A stretch of DNA of 43,223 bases from Pseudobdellovibrionaceae bacterium (GTDB lineage Bacteria; Bdellovibrionota; Bdellovibrionia; Bdellovibrionales; UBA1609): contig JAUVAX010000018.1 of the NCBI GenBank assembly GCA_030591685.1, forward strand, positions 1 through 43,223. The letters run 5' to 3'. Positions 22,448 through 30,386 of the stretch are shown here, piece by piece. The position numbers and the translations under genes are program-made. The notes beneath the pieces are model-generated. The model saw only the letters and a program-made list of their open reading frames with translations, was not told the DNA's origin and made no database searches. Each line of letters begins with the position of its first letter. The stretch's first letter is position 1.

Positions 22448-22479
22448 GTGCCTGTCTGAATTCGAATTCAGACAGGCAC
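22448..22479. repeat. Perfect 32-bp palindrome between fic and fadL
   Basis: GTGCCTGTCTGAATTC (22448-22463) is followed at once by its exact reverse complement (22464-22479) with no loop. It begins 4 nt after the fic stop and ends 1 nt before the fadL stop codon on the other strand. No T-run follows on either side, so it is not a textbook terminator, although a cruciform or hairpin could separate the convergent genes. It carries the GGTGCC/CTGAATT motif seen at the other insertion edges. Confidence 0.85.
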
Positions 22480-22480
22480 A

Positions 22481-23740
22481 CTATAGCGGAACCTTTACGC
22501 TTGTGTGAATAGCAAAAGTATTTGTGTCAAAATCACCGGTCGAGCCATAATAGGCTGTTTTATTTTGTTCTGAGGCAAACCCATACTCAATTGTGGCCTC
22601 TAAAGTATATTGATTAAATGATTTACCAGCACCGAAGGCAAAATAGTATGAGCGGCCAGGGGGCGCAAAACTAGCAGAGGCCAAATGACTAGCCGTAACC
22701 GGGCTGGCTGAGGCGTACCCTCCCCTAAAAATCCACTCTTCAATACCTGAGTACTCAACTGCACATTTATATGTGATTTTATCTTTCCATGACTGAGGGA
22801 TTGAGCTGACCCCTGATACACCCGGGGTCAATTTAAAACTTTTGTTATCAGAGTACTTTGCAGAGCTTAGCCCCAAGAAGGTTTGCCAATGAGGGTTGAT
22901 TTTTTTAAAGTAATCAATCGACCATTTCTCCGGAAACGAGTTTTCTGCCAAAAGTGCCCCTGAAGACCCAGCAACAACACCCAAAGGCACACACCCAAGG
23001 GTGCAAACCTCTGAAGCAAAATTCCCCTTAACTTTAAAATCAACTTTTGAACGGAAAGAGAGCCCCACGCCCCAATCTTTTTTTGGCAAATACTGCACCC
23101 CCAGTTTAAAACCCTCGTAGTCTTCACTGGAGAGTTCTTTTAAATGAAGCGCTACAAGATTATTAGACCCATCAACGGACCATAGGTTTACGTCTGCCGT
23201 TACAAATGTGCTGCGCCAACCAAGCCCTACTGACAAAACGTCATTAACTTGATAGCCCACGCCTAGCGAAAGCTCTAAAATTTTTATATCTATTGTTTGA
23301 TCAGGGGTCATCCCATAGCTTGGTGAAAAATCTATGTTTTTATACTCAGCCCTTGCCCCGCCGACAGTGTAAACACCTCCGCCAATAGATATTTTATTAT
23401 TTAATTTGTACTTACCCATAATCCCAAAGTCTGGCGAGACCACCTGTGTGCCCTTTTCTTGCGGAGGGTTGGGGTTTATTGTATTCGGAACAATGGGGCC
23501 ATTAAATGTTGAAAAGCTCGGGGATAAGTTAATACTCACTTCCTGCCCTGAACCATGCACTAAACCTGCGGGGTTAAAAAAAACAGCTTCAGCACCCTCT
23601 ACACTCGCCGAGGCAGACCCGGCAAGTGCTGACCATTTTGCTGACCAAGGTGTCGCTTTTTCAAAACCGCCGGATTGAGCTAGTAAACTCTGATAAAAAA
23701 ATAAAAATCCCAGGGCTAAACATAGTTTTCTAAGCAACAT
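22481..23740 (-). CDS. fadL: FadL/OmpP1-family outer-membrane long-chain fatty acid channel
   Basis: An outer-membrane beta-barrel taking up long-chain fatty acids or other hydrophobic compounds. The start at 23740 follows AAGGAGAG and gives signal peptide MLLRKLCLALGFLFFYQSLLA; the frame is open 18 codons further upstream but without support. The N-terminal plug region has the family motif AVFFNPAGLVHG and SASASVEGAEA; alternating beta-strand patterns run to the C-terminus, which ends HTSVKVPL. At 419 residues it matches the family. It is the third gene of a parA - unknown - fadL operon. Fatty-acid uptake would suit a predator digesting prey lipids. Confidence 0.88.
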   Translation of the reverse strand: MLLRKLCLALGFLFFYQSLLAQSGGFEKATPWSAKWSALAGSASASVEGAEAVFFNPAGLVHGSGQEVSINLSPSFSTFNGPIVPNTINPNPPQEKGTQVVSPDFGIMGKYKLNNKISIGGGVYTVGGARAEYKNIDFSPSYGMTPDQTIDIKILELSLGVGYQVNDVLSVGLGWRSTFVTADVNLWSVDGSNNLVALHLKELSSEDYEGFKLGVQYLPKKDWGVGLSFRSKVDFKVKGNFASEVCTLGCVPLGVVAGSSGALLAENSFPEKWSIDYFKKINPHWQTFLGLSSAKYSDNKSFKLTPGVSGVSSIPQSWKDKITYKCAVEYSGIEEWIFRGGYASASPVTASHLASASFAPPGRSYYFAFGAGKSFNQYTLEATIEYGFASEQNKTAYYGSTGDFDTNTFAIHTSVKVPL

Positions 23741-23781
23741 CACTCTCCTTAATGAAAAGTTGAACTTAACAAAGATAACTC

Positions 23782-24231
23782 TTAAAGTCCCCATTTATCA
23801 ATAAGCTGACTGAGTTCGGAGAACTCTGAAATAATCGCCTCTTGTGAGAGAAGTGCCTTTTCATTTCTTAAAGCTTGTTTGGCCTCATCTACTTTTTTTT
23901 GATCGGGGGTGGTTTCTTTCCACGTGTACTCTAATATATAGGCCCCTTTAGATTTATACTCCATAGAAGATTGGGTTACGCCGGCATTTGACATTATATA
24001 AAACCGAACAACAACCTCTTGTTGATGGTTCAACCAAACTTGACCTGTGTATAAGCCTAAATCCTCTTTTTTATTAAGTAAATAGCTCTCTTCATTGCCT
24101 TTTGAATCTTTTATTTTAACGTAAACTTGCTCTTCTGTTAAAGTCGGCACACCTTTAAGCTCTATAGCGCAACCAATACTATCAGAGCTTAATTTTGTTG
24201 AGTCGACAAAAAGTGGGTTCAACTTGTTCAT
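23782..24231 (-). CDS. Unknown protein encoded between parA and fadL
   Basis: A 149-residue cytoplasmic protein without signal peptide. The start at 24231 overlaps the parA stop by ATGA, so it is translationally coupled to parA. The N-terminal two thirds look like one beta-sandwich (GCAIELKGVPTLTEEQVYVKI ... VVVRFYIMSNAGVTQSS); the C-terminal about 45 residues are a charged helix (DQKKVDEAKQALRNEKALLS). No ParB-like HTH is visible. It could be the cargo adaptor or partner of this ParA, but that is inference from position only. Confidence 0.65.
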   Translation of the reverse strand: MNKLNPLFVDSTKLSSDSIGCAIELKGVPTLTEEQVYVKIKDSKGNEESYLLNKKEDLGLYTGQVWLNHQQEVVVRFYIMSNAGVTQSSMEYKSKGAYILEYTWKETTPDQKKVDEAKQALRNEKALLSQEAIISEFSELSQLIDKWGL

Positions 24232-24977
24232 ACCCACAGTTCCTCTGAAAGGGCCGCATAGGCTTTAGCCCCTTTACTTGAAGGCGCATACTTATTTACA
24301 GGCACGTGTCTATGGTGTGCCTCTTCAACAGAAATATTATCAGGTATATAGTTGCTAAAAACCTTTACCCCGATTTCATCGCGTACTTTTTGTATCACGT
24401 CGTTTGTGATCTTACGGTTTCTGTAACGAGTAATCACTATACCTCGCACTTCTACCTTATGCCCCAGGCCTGTTCTTAAGTTATTGATCGTATCTAAAAT
24501 AAGCTCTATACCTTTTAGAGAAAAGTACTCTGGGCAAATAGGGATGATGACCTCCTTAGAGGCCAGCAAAGCGTTAACCGTTAATAGGCCCAATGATGGC
24601 GAACAGTCCACAATAACAACATCATACTTTCTTTTAACTGTGTCGATGGCTTTTTTTAGCAATCTCTCACGCCCATAATGTGCCGCTAACTGTATGTCTA
24701 CCCCACTTAATAGGATTTCTGCGGGCATCACATCAAACCCGAAATCTTTGGACGAATATATGGCTTGTTTTGCTTCGACTCTGTTGACTAAAACATCATA
24801 AACGGTGCTTTCGAATTCTCTTTCTCCAAAAATAGAGTGTGTTGCTGATGACTGAGGGTCTAAATCAACGAGTAATACTTTTTTACCCATTTTTGACCAA
24901 CTGGCCGCTACATTTATAGATGTTGTTGTTTTAGCGACCCCACCTTTTTGATTAATTACAGACACAACTTTGGACAT
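24228..24977 (-). CDS. parA: ParA/MinD-family ATPase
   Basis: A deviant-Walker ATPase that positions DNA or protein cargo on the nucleoid. The start at 24977 (MSKVVSVINQ) has AGGGGTG upstream. The Walker A is KGGVAKTTTS (residues 11-20, with signature K11), Walker A' is VDLDPQSSAT and Walker B is VIVDCSPSLGLLT. 250 residues is typical of small chromosomal ParA proteins without an N-terminal HTH. No parB or parS-like repeat is nearby; the coupled neighbours are an unknown protein and FadL. That makes it an orphan ParA that may position a non-DNA cargo. Confidence 0.92.
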   Translation of the reverse strand: MSKVVSVINQKGGVAKTTTSINVAASWSKMGKKVLLVDLDPQSSATHSIFGEREFESTVYDVLVNRVEAKQAIYSSKDFGFDVMPAEILLSGVDIQLAAHYGRERLLKKAIDTVKRKYDVVIVDCSPSLGLLTVNALLASKEVIIPICPEYFSLKGIELILDTINNLRTGLGHKVEVRGIVITRYRNRKITNDVIQKVRDEIGVKVFSNYIPDNISVEEAHHRHVPVNKYAPSSKGAKAYAALSEELWV

Positions 24978-25285
24978 ACACACCCCTGACAAGTAGAACT
25001 CTAAATATATTCAAAATCATATAAGACCAAGTGCTCGCCTGTTAAGTAAAAAATGACTCGTTTTGATACCTAAGCCTTTTAAAAACAGAGCCTTAGTAAG
25101 CTTCACTCTTAGAAAATAAATATAATTCATTAGGCACTGGACCAAAGGCCAGGGAGCAAAGCCAATATGCCCTCATCCATAGCTACAGACAACGGGGCCA
25201 CTCAATATTTATTAACTAATAAGACCTTTGGCCTAAAATTCAAGCCCCACTCTCCCGATAAAAAATTGTACAAAGGGAGAAAACA
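24978..25285. other. Divergent promoter region of about 310 bp
   Basis: It lies between the minus-strand parA operon and the plus-strand lipoprotein gene, so it must hold both promoters. No gene is seen. CCAAAGG (25141-25147) and CCTTTGG (25225-25231) form a weak, widely spaced inverted repeat; otherwise nothing stands out. Confidence 0.4.
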
Positions 25286-25810
25286 ATGAAAACCATTTGG
25301 GCTACTTTTTTAGTAACACTACTTTTAACAGCTTGCAGTCGGCCAACTAACCCAACTGTGAACCTTGATGACACTGTTGGCAGTGTCGTTGCGGCCTTTG
25401 ACATACAAAATGGTCAGTACTTTCATTATGCTGATGGTTATATGTGCCAGCTTAAGAATAATAAAAAAACACTCTCATACAAAGACTCCATTTACTTTGA
25501 TGGTAAACAAATTTGCCAAACAGGTGATTTATGTAACTCTAAAAGCAACTGTAAAGACGTTGCTAGTGTCACAGATTTACATATAAATAATGATCATCTG
25601 CAGATTGTCGCTTTTGGAAAAACATATCTTTATGGGCAGGATTTAACCCAAACCGGCGGTAAGCCTGACTTTAAAATGGAGCGTAAAATTGCATCTATTG
25701 CCAGCAGCACTGGCGACGGTGGTAACCGACCTTCAACAAGTATGATTATGTATATGATGTGGGCCATTGCTTTTGCCGCGACCTTTTATATGCAAGTGCC
25801 TGAGAGCTAA
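25286..25810 (+). CDS. Small lipoprotein with a C-terminal hydrophobic segment, unknown function
   Basis: A 174-residue predicted lipoprotein: lipobox LLTAC (MKTIWATFLVTLLLTAC, C17). The middle contains six cysteines arranged as three close pairs (MCQLKNN ... QICQTGDLCNSKSNC), suggesting disulfides. The last about 25 residues (MIMYMMWAIAFAATFYMQ) are hydrophobic, which is unusual for a lipoprotein and implies membrane contact at both ends. GGGAG precedes the ATG and a strong terminator follows. No family recognised. Confidence 0.65.
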   Translation: MKTIWATFLVTLLLTACSRPTNPTVNLDDTVGSVVAAFDIQNGQYFHYADGYMCQLKNNKKTLSYKDSIYFDGKQICQTGDLCNSKSNCKDVASVTDLHINNDHLQIVAFGKTYLYGQDLTQTGGKPDFKMERKIASIASSTGDGGNRPSTSMIMYMMWAIAFAATFYMQVPES

Positions 25811-25830
25811 TATTTAACCGAAGTTAAATT

Positions 25831-25861
25831 AAAAAAGCCTGAAGGACCTTCAGGCTTTTTT
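25831..25861. terminator. Bidirectional Rho-independent terminator
   Basis: GCCTGAAGG (25837-25845) and CCTTCAGGC (25847-25855), with A6 before and T6 after, serve both the plus-strand lipoprotein gene and the minus-strand sod gene. The tight loop means the inner pairs probably open. Confidence 0.9.
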
Positions 25862-25865
25862 ACAT

Positions 25866-26441
25866 TTACATGTTTTCGTTCACAAAATCCCAGTTTACTA
25901 ACTCCCAAAAAGCCTTAATGTAATTCGGGCGTGCGTTTCGATAGTCGACATAGTAGGCGTGCTCCCACACATCAATCGTTAAAACAGGGGTTAGTCCCTG
26001 GGTTATGGGGCAACCGGCATCATCTGTATTTATAATTTCCAATGCTCCGCTCGCGTTTTTAACAAGCCAAGTCCAACCCGAACCAAAGTTTGTGGCAGCA
26101 CTATTTGAAAATTTCTCTTTAAACTTTTCAAAAGAACCAAAGGCCTCATCTATAGCACTAGAAACAGTCCCCGTAGCCTCACCACCCTTATTTGGAGCCA
26201 AACAGTTCCAATAAAAAGTATGATTATAAACCTGAGCGGCGTTGTTAAACAGGCCTCCACTTGATTTTTTAATAATATCCTCAAGAGGCATGCCCTCAAA
26301 CTCAGTGCCCTGAATACCGGCGTTAAGTTTAGCTACGTATGCGGCATGATGTTTACCATAATGAAAGTCTATAGTTTCGGCAGATATATGTGGGGCAAGA
26401 GCTGATCGGTCCCAAGGTAGTTCTGGTAATTTATGTTCCAT
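25866..26441 (-). CDS. sodB: Superoxide dismutase [Fe]
   Basis: A cytoplasmic enzyme converting superoxide to hydrogen peroxide and oxygen. The 191-residue protein has the four metal ligands H27, H74, D157 and H161 at the positions of E. coli SodB plus one. [17 protein letters not shown] and [11 protein letters not shown] are family signatures, and the [12 protein letters not shown] region is typical of the iron rather than manganese form. AAGGAG precedes the ATG. It shares a bidirectional terminator with the convergent lipoprotein gene. Iron specificity is inferred by eye. Confidence 0.95.
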   Translation of the reverse strand: MEHKLPELPWDRSALAPHISAETIDFHYGKHHAAYVAKLNAGIQGTEFEGMPLEDIIKKSSGGLFNNAAQVYNHTFYWNCLAPNKGGEATGTVSSAIDEAFGSFEKFKEKFSNSAATNFGSGWTWLVKNASGALEIINTDDAGCPITQGLTPVLTIDVWEHAYYVDYRNARPNYIKAFWELVNWDFVNENM

Positions 26442-26621
26442 TGCGTTCTCCTTAAATTAAAAAATTGAATAATGATTCTATCCTTTACGGGACATTATGT
26501 CCAGCCAAACCAAAAGCAATACTCATCCTTCATTTTTTAGATTAAAAAATGTGCGTTTAACTAAGCCGGCTTTAACTACAAAGCGGTGGCTATGCGTCAT
26601 ACATAATTTATCTAAACGTCT

Positions 26622-27623
26622 TTAACTGGGCAGTCTTCCCGAGAGGATCTCAGCCATGGGCCTCGTTACCTCAATGCGTGATAAAATTATTTTTAATATA
26701 GCCGTTATAGGAACAGCCAAAAACATACCCGGCAAGCCCCAGATTTGCCCCCAAAATATTAAAAACAATAAAATAGTTATTGGGTGCAGGTCTAAAGATT
26801 CGCCCATAATTTTAGGTTCAATAATGTTTCCAATAGCAAATTGCAACGAGCCACATCCAACAAGGACCACCATAAACTGCCACCCGAGCCCGTACTGCAA
26901 CAGCACAACGGGCAAGGGCAATAGGGTTGCAAATATAGACCCAAAATTGGGTATAAAGTTAAATAAAACCGTAAGAAGAGCAAACATAAAGGCCAACTCC
27001 ACGTTTAATAAACCTAAAATAATGCCCACTAAAAGGCCCGTCATCACAGACATAGTCAGCTTTGTGACAATATATTTAGAGATTTTTAACTGTAGCATTA
27101 CTAACAGCTCGCCCTGTTGCCCCTGAGAGCGTGACCCAAGAATTAAAAATAAACAAAAAATCATAATAAGTACAAAGTTACCCATAAATCCGGCCAAGGC
27201 ACCGGTCATACTTTTAACAGCGCCAAAGAGTTGAAAATCCTGAAGGCGTTCGTCTATATTGATGTCCCCCATTGAAAGCCCATAAGAGGCTAAGTAAGTC
27301 TCAAAATTAGCCGCCAATGCCACAACACGCTCCTTATAAACGTCGGCGCTGTCATAAAAACTACCTATAGAGCTAGAGATTATAAATACTAGCCCTAAGC
27401 TCAGAGCCATAAACCCTAAAAACACAAACAATGCCGCCGGTAAACGAGGGAGCTTAAGTTTACCCTCAATCCAGTCAATTAAAGGGTCCGCTGCTGAATA
27501 TATAAAGATGGCAAACACAAACGGGACAAGGACCTCTTTCATAAAATGCAAAGCAAAAGCTAAAGCAAATATTAACAAACAAATTAAACAAAAATATATG
27601 TTTCGCAATAGTTTTTCAGTCAT
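26622..27623 (-). CDS. AI-2E/PerM-family membrane permease
   Basis: A polytopic inner-membrane protein of the AI-2E (formerly DUF20, PerM) family, 333 residues. It has the family layout: two N-terminal spans (FCLICLLIFALAFALHF, VLVPFVFAIFIYSAADPLI), a third (ALFVFLGFMALSLGLVFII), a long soluble stretch, then four to five C-terminal spans. The signature FNFIPNFGSIFATLLP and NIIEPKIMGESLDLHPITILL are present. Members include AI-2 exporters and Na+/H+ antiporters, so the substrate cannot be assigned. It stands alone with gene-free flanks. Confidence 0.88.
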   Translation of the reverse strand: MTEKLLRNIYFCLICLLIFALAFALHFMKEVLVPFVFAIFIYSAADPLIDWIEGKLKLPRLPAALFVFLGFMALSLGLVFIISSSIGSFYDSADVYKERVVALAANFETYLASYGLSMGDINIDERLQDFQLFGAVKSMTGALAGFMGNFVLIMIFCLFLILGSRSQGQQGELLVMLQLKISKYIVTKLTMSVMTGLLVGIILGLLNVELAFMFALLTVLFNFIPNFGSIFATLLPLPVVLLQYGLGWQFMVVLVGCGSLQFAIGNIIEPKIMGESLDLHPITILLFLIFWGQIWGLPGMFLAVPITAILKIILSRIEVTRPMAEILSGRLPS

Positions 27624-27830
27624 AAGCTCTCCAAAATAAAGTCAAAGGGATCGTCTCATAATAAATACATTATAGCATCTTTATAATCCTGACCAATGAC
27701 CACCTGTTCGCAAATTTATTAATTAAGGCCAAAGTACTTATTTAAATTTGTGATGTTTTTACTTTTACGGACCTTGACTTGTTATAGTTTTCACACAAAT
27801 TAAGTTTGTTAACCAATAAAGGAGAGTCAC

Positions 27831-28304
27831 ATGAAACACCTAAGCCCGTTTAACAAAAGATTAACTCATTCATTTTTTGCTGACTTTGATGGAGCCTTTG
27901 ATAATTTTTTGCAAACGCCCCAGCTTGGTGAAGCCAACTTTCAACCCAGAACTGACATTGAAGAGCATAAAAACCACTACCTACTTAGCCTGGACTTACC
28001 AGGGGTTGAGGACAACGACATCAACATTGATGTTGACGGCGACCGGCTCACTATCACTGGTGAGAGAAAAAAGGAGCATCAATCAGAAGATGAAAATGGC
28101 TATAAAAGGTATGAGCGTTTTTATGGAAACTTTATGAGAAGCTTCTCTCTGCCGAACGCGATTGATTCAGACCAGATTGATGCTAACTTTGAATCGGGAG
28201 TGTTACACATACTTATCCCAAAAAGAGGTGAAACTAATAAGTCAAAAGTAACGGTAAAAGCCGGAGAAAAAGAAGGTTTACTAGCAAGGTTAATTGGCAA
28301 ATAA
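27831..28304 (+). CDS. Small heat-shock protein (Hsp20/alpha-crystallin)
   Basis: An ATP-independent holdase chaperone, 157 residues. The alpha-crystallin domain runs from about residue 40 (PRTDIEEHKNHYLLSLDLPG) to about 135, with the family closing motif FESGVLHILIPK. The C-terminal tail lacks an obvious I-x-I motif; it ends LLARLIGK. AAAGGAG precedes the ATG. TTGACT at 27775-27780 could be a -35, but no heat-shock -10 is clear. A two-hairpin terminator follows. Confidence 0.93.
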   Translation: MKHLSPFNKRLTHSFFADFDGAFDNFLQTPQLGEANFQPRTDIEEHKNHYLLSLDLPGVEDNDINIDVDGDRLTITGERKKEHQSEDENGYKRYERFYGNFMRSFSLPNAIDSDQIDANFESGVLHILIPKRGETNKSKVTVKAGEKEGLLARLIGK

Positions 28305-28339
28305 AACTCAATTAAAACACTACACCCACCCTTAGTTAA

Positions 28340-28400
28340 GTTAGCATCTCTGTTGTGCTAACTTTAAGAGGCTGCTTTAAAAAAGCAGCCTCTTTTTTTT
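28340..28400 (+). terminator. Tandem hairpins with U-run after Hsp20
   Basis: GTTAGCA/TGCTAAC (28340-28346/28356-28362) forms a 7-bp hairpin. AAGAGGCTGCTTT pairs with AAAGCAGCCTCTT (28366-28378/28382-28394) and runs into a T8. The second hairpin is a strong intrinsic terminator. Confidence 0.92.
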
Positions 28401-28840
28401 ACCCATATTTAAAATAAAATAAGTACGAAATGTTTACATGTAAAACTTCGCCTCAAAAAACTCCGCTCTGCACTAAAGAGAATACCGCAAAAAAAGTATA
28501 GTTTTAATGCTCAAATTAAGCCCCTTATGCTTAACCTGAGCCTATTGGGCCCTATCCTGTCAGCGCCCAAAAAAATCATCTATTTTTAATGCTACAGCAT
28601 TAAAAGCACCTTGTTTTTGACAAAAATAGCTCACTAAAATGCACTAGTTTCATGGTTTCAGGCCATGGCTCCTAGGCAAAAAAAACACTTCTCTACATGG
28701 GGACAAAAACACTAGTGTTTTCAGGCCAATCAGAGGTTGTAAAAAATTCACAGCACCTTTTATCGCCCACAAAATAGTGTTACTTTTTTGCATGTAAAGA
28801 GATGACGACCCAGACTGAATAATGTTTTTAGGAGCAAATA
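28401..28840. other. Gene-free region with several short palindromes
   Basis: No gene is visible in these 440 bp. It holds TTTTAATGCT-AC-AGCATTAAAA near 28587-28608, a perfect 16-bp palindrome AAAACACTAGTGTTTT at 28706-28721, and GTTTACATGTAAAC near 28431. A segment with CACTAGT followed by TTTCAGGCCA occurs twice, near 28640-28665 and 28710-28727. Operators or decayed repeats are both possible. Confidence 0.5.
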
Positions 28841-29665
28841 ATGAAGACCAAATTTAAGGCTATAATATCCCTTTTGCTAACAACGACCATAAGTATTGCG
28901 CTTTATGCTACTGACCCCACCCCCAGCGATGAGGTTATAAAATTCACCTTAGCTAGTTTTTTAGACAGCCATGTCTTTCCGAACATTGACACCCCCGAAT
29001 TAGACTTAGCCACTCATTATAGTTTTTCAAACTCAGGAGTTGTATCAAAAAAAATAAGGCTCAGAGCTGAGATCCCACAAACAGGCCCTATAAAATATAA
29101 AGTTTATGAAAACAAAGAAATTGAAGACTCAGAACTTTACGCCTTGGCCGGTGAAAAAGATGCTTATTTGATCGCCTACATTACCACTCAAGGTGAAACC
29201 GGGTTTCTTGGAGAAACCGGGAGCATTGATCTTTTCACAATCAAAGACCCCCTTAATGAAGACAATCATTTTGAATACCCGATTACTTTGCAAAGCAAAA
29301 AAATCGGTAATATTTATTTTAAGCTCGTCTCTATTAAGGGTGACTTGAAGTTTACTTATATTGATAAAAAGTGTGCCACTCATAAGTATAACGACCCCGT
29401 ATGCAACCCAAAGCTTTTAAAAAACTCTAATAGCGGGGACCTTATCGATATTAACGGTGAGGAGTATAAGGTTAAAACATCAAAAGCCCTTTTTTCTGTG
29501 ACATACAACATTAACGCAGAAACCCTAGTTAAGCAGGGAGATGCCGGGCATAGAAAGTTTATACCAAAAGACATTCAATTAAAGGGGTCCTTTAAGTTCA
29601 AAGACGGCAAAACAAAGTATGAATCTGATTTAATATACAACCCACAATTCTTAGACCGAGGTTAA
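28841..29665 (+). CDS. Secreted protein of unknown function, operon gene 1
   Basis: A 274-residue protein with signal peptide MKTKFKAIISLLLTTTISIALYA, cut before TDPT. The mature part is beta-rich with a Gly/Thr turn cluster (TTQGETGFLGETGSIDLF) and a single close Cys pair (KKCATHKYNDPVC). TTTAGGAGC precedes the ATG. The next gene starts 1 nt after the stop, so this is the first of four tightly packed genes. No family recognised. Confidence 0.7.
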   Translation: MKTKFKAIISLLLTTTISIALYATDPTPSDEVIKFTLASFLDSHVFPNIDTPELDLATHYSFSNSGVVSKKIRLRAEIPQTGPIKYKVYENKEIEDSELYALAGEKDAYLIAYITTQGETGFLGETGSIDLFTIKDPLNEDNHFEYPITLQSKKIGNIYFKLVSIKGDLKFTYIDKKCATHKYNDPVCNPKLLKNSNSGDLIDINGEEYKVKTSKALFSVTYNINAETLVKQGDAGHRKFIPKDIQLKGSFKFKDGKTKYESDLIYNPQFLDRG

Positions 29666-29666
29666 T

Positions 29667-30386
29667 TTGAATTTTATTCTCATTGCCACCCTGGCCTTTT
29701 CTCAAATCATTCACTTTTCTTTTTTAGAGAGCTCTCAACGCTTTTTCGACAACTCCCCCTCTGTTGTGTACCCCGTTGTAAAATCTGTTTTTTTTAATTT
29801 AGACCGTCTTTTAACGACTCGATCTAGCATCCCTTTTTATTTTAAAAACTGCCAACTTTACAACAAGCACTCTCGGCTTGTTGCCTTTAGCAAAGAGGGC
29901 GTAGGCTTATGTTTGTATAAAAATATACTCCGTGAGCAGTTAAATTTATCGCGTGATGGTAAATATGAAATTAACACCAACATGGTTATTAAGAGATCTC
30001 AAAAAGAGGTCCCTGTTATTATAAGATCTCGCATAGCTAATGTTTTAGGTCACCTCGGCAACTGGAGTGATTACGTGTTTGATAATGACTTTGATATCCA
30101 GTTTGCAACGCCGGTGTTGCTTTCAGACCTTTATTCTCTTGAGGCATTGAGCTCTGTGTCTCGCTCTGAGTCCATTGACTTAAGTATCCTTGCCATTAAC
30201 CGTATAACTATTACGACCGTTATTTCTTCTGGCAATGAGGATTTGCCCCTAATAAAAACTTTTAATATTAATATCTACACCCCCCAAAGGGAGGCTCCCC
30301 TTATTAGCAGCACCATTGATCTTGACTATACTGTCGGCGCAGATAATGACTATTATTTAAACTTTAAAACAAAGAGCGGCCTATGA
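29667..30386 (+). CDS. Unknown secreted or membrane-anchored protein, operon gene 2
   Basis: A 239-residue protein starting at TTG 29667, with GAGG 5 nt upstream inside the preceding gene's end. The N-terminal MNFILIATLAFSQIIHFSFL is hydrophobic and may be a signal peptide or anchor. The rest alternates in a beta-strand pattern (IDLSILAINRITITTVISSG; STIDLDYTVGADNDYYLNF) suggesting an extracytoplasmic beta-sandwich. It overlaps the next gene by ATGA. No family recognised. Confidence 0.65.
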   Translation: MNFILIATLAFSQIIHFSFLESSQRFFDNSPSVVYPVVKSVFFNLDRLLTTRSSIPFYFKNCQLYNKHSRLVAFSKEGVGLCLYKNILREQLNLSRDGKYEINTNMVIKRSQKEVPVIIRSRIANVLGHLGNWSDYVFDNDFDIQFATPVLLSDLYSLEALSSVSRSESIDLSILAINRITITTVISSGNEDLPLIKTFNINIYTPQREAPLISSTIDLDYTVGADNDYYLNFKTKSGL

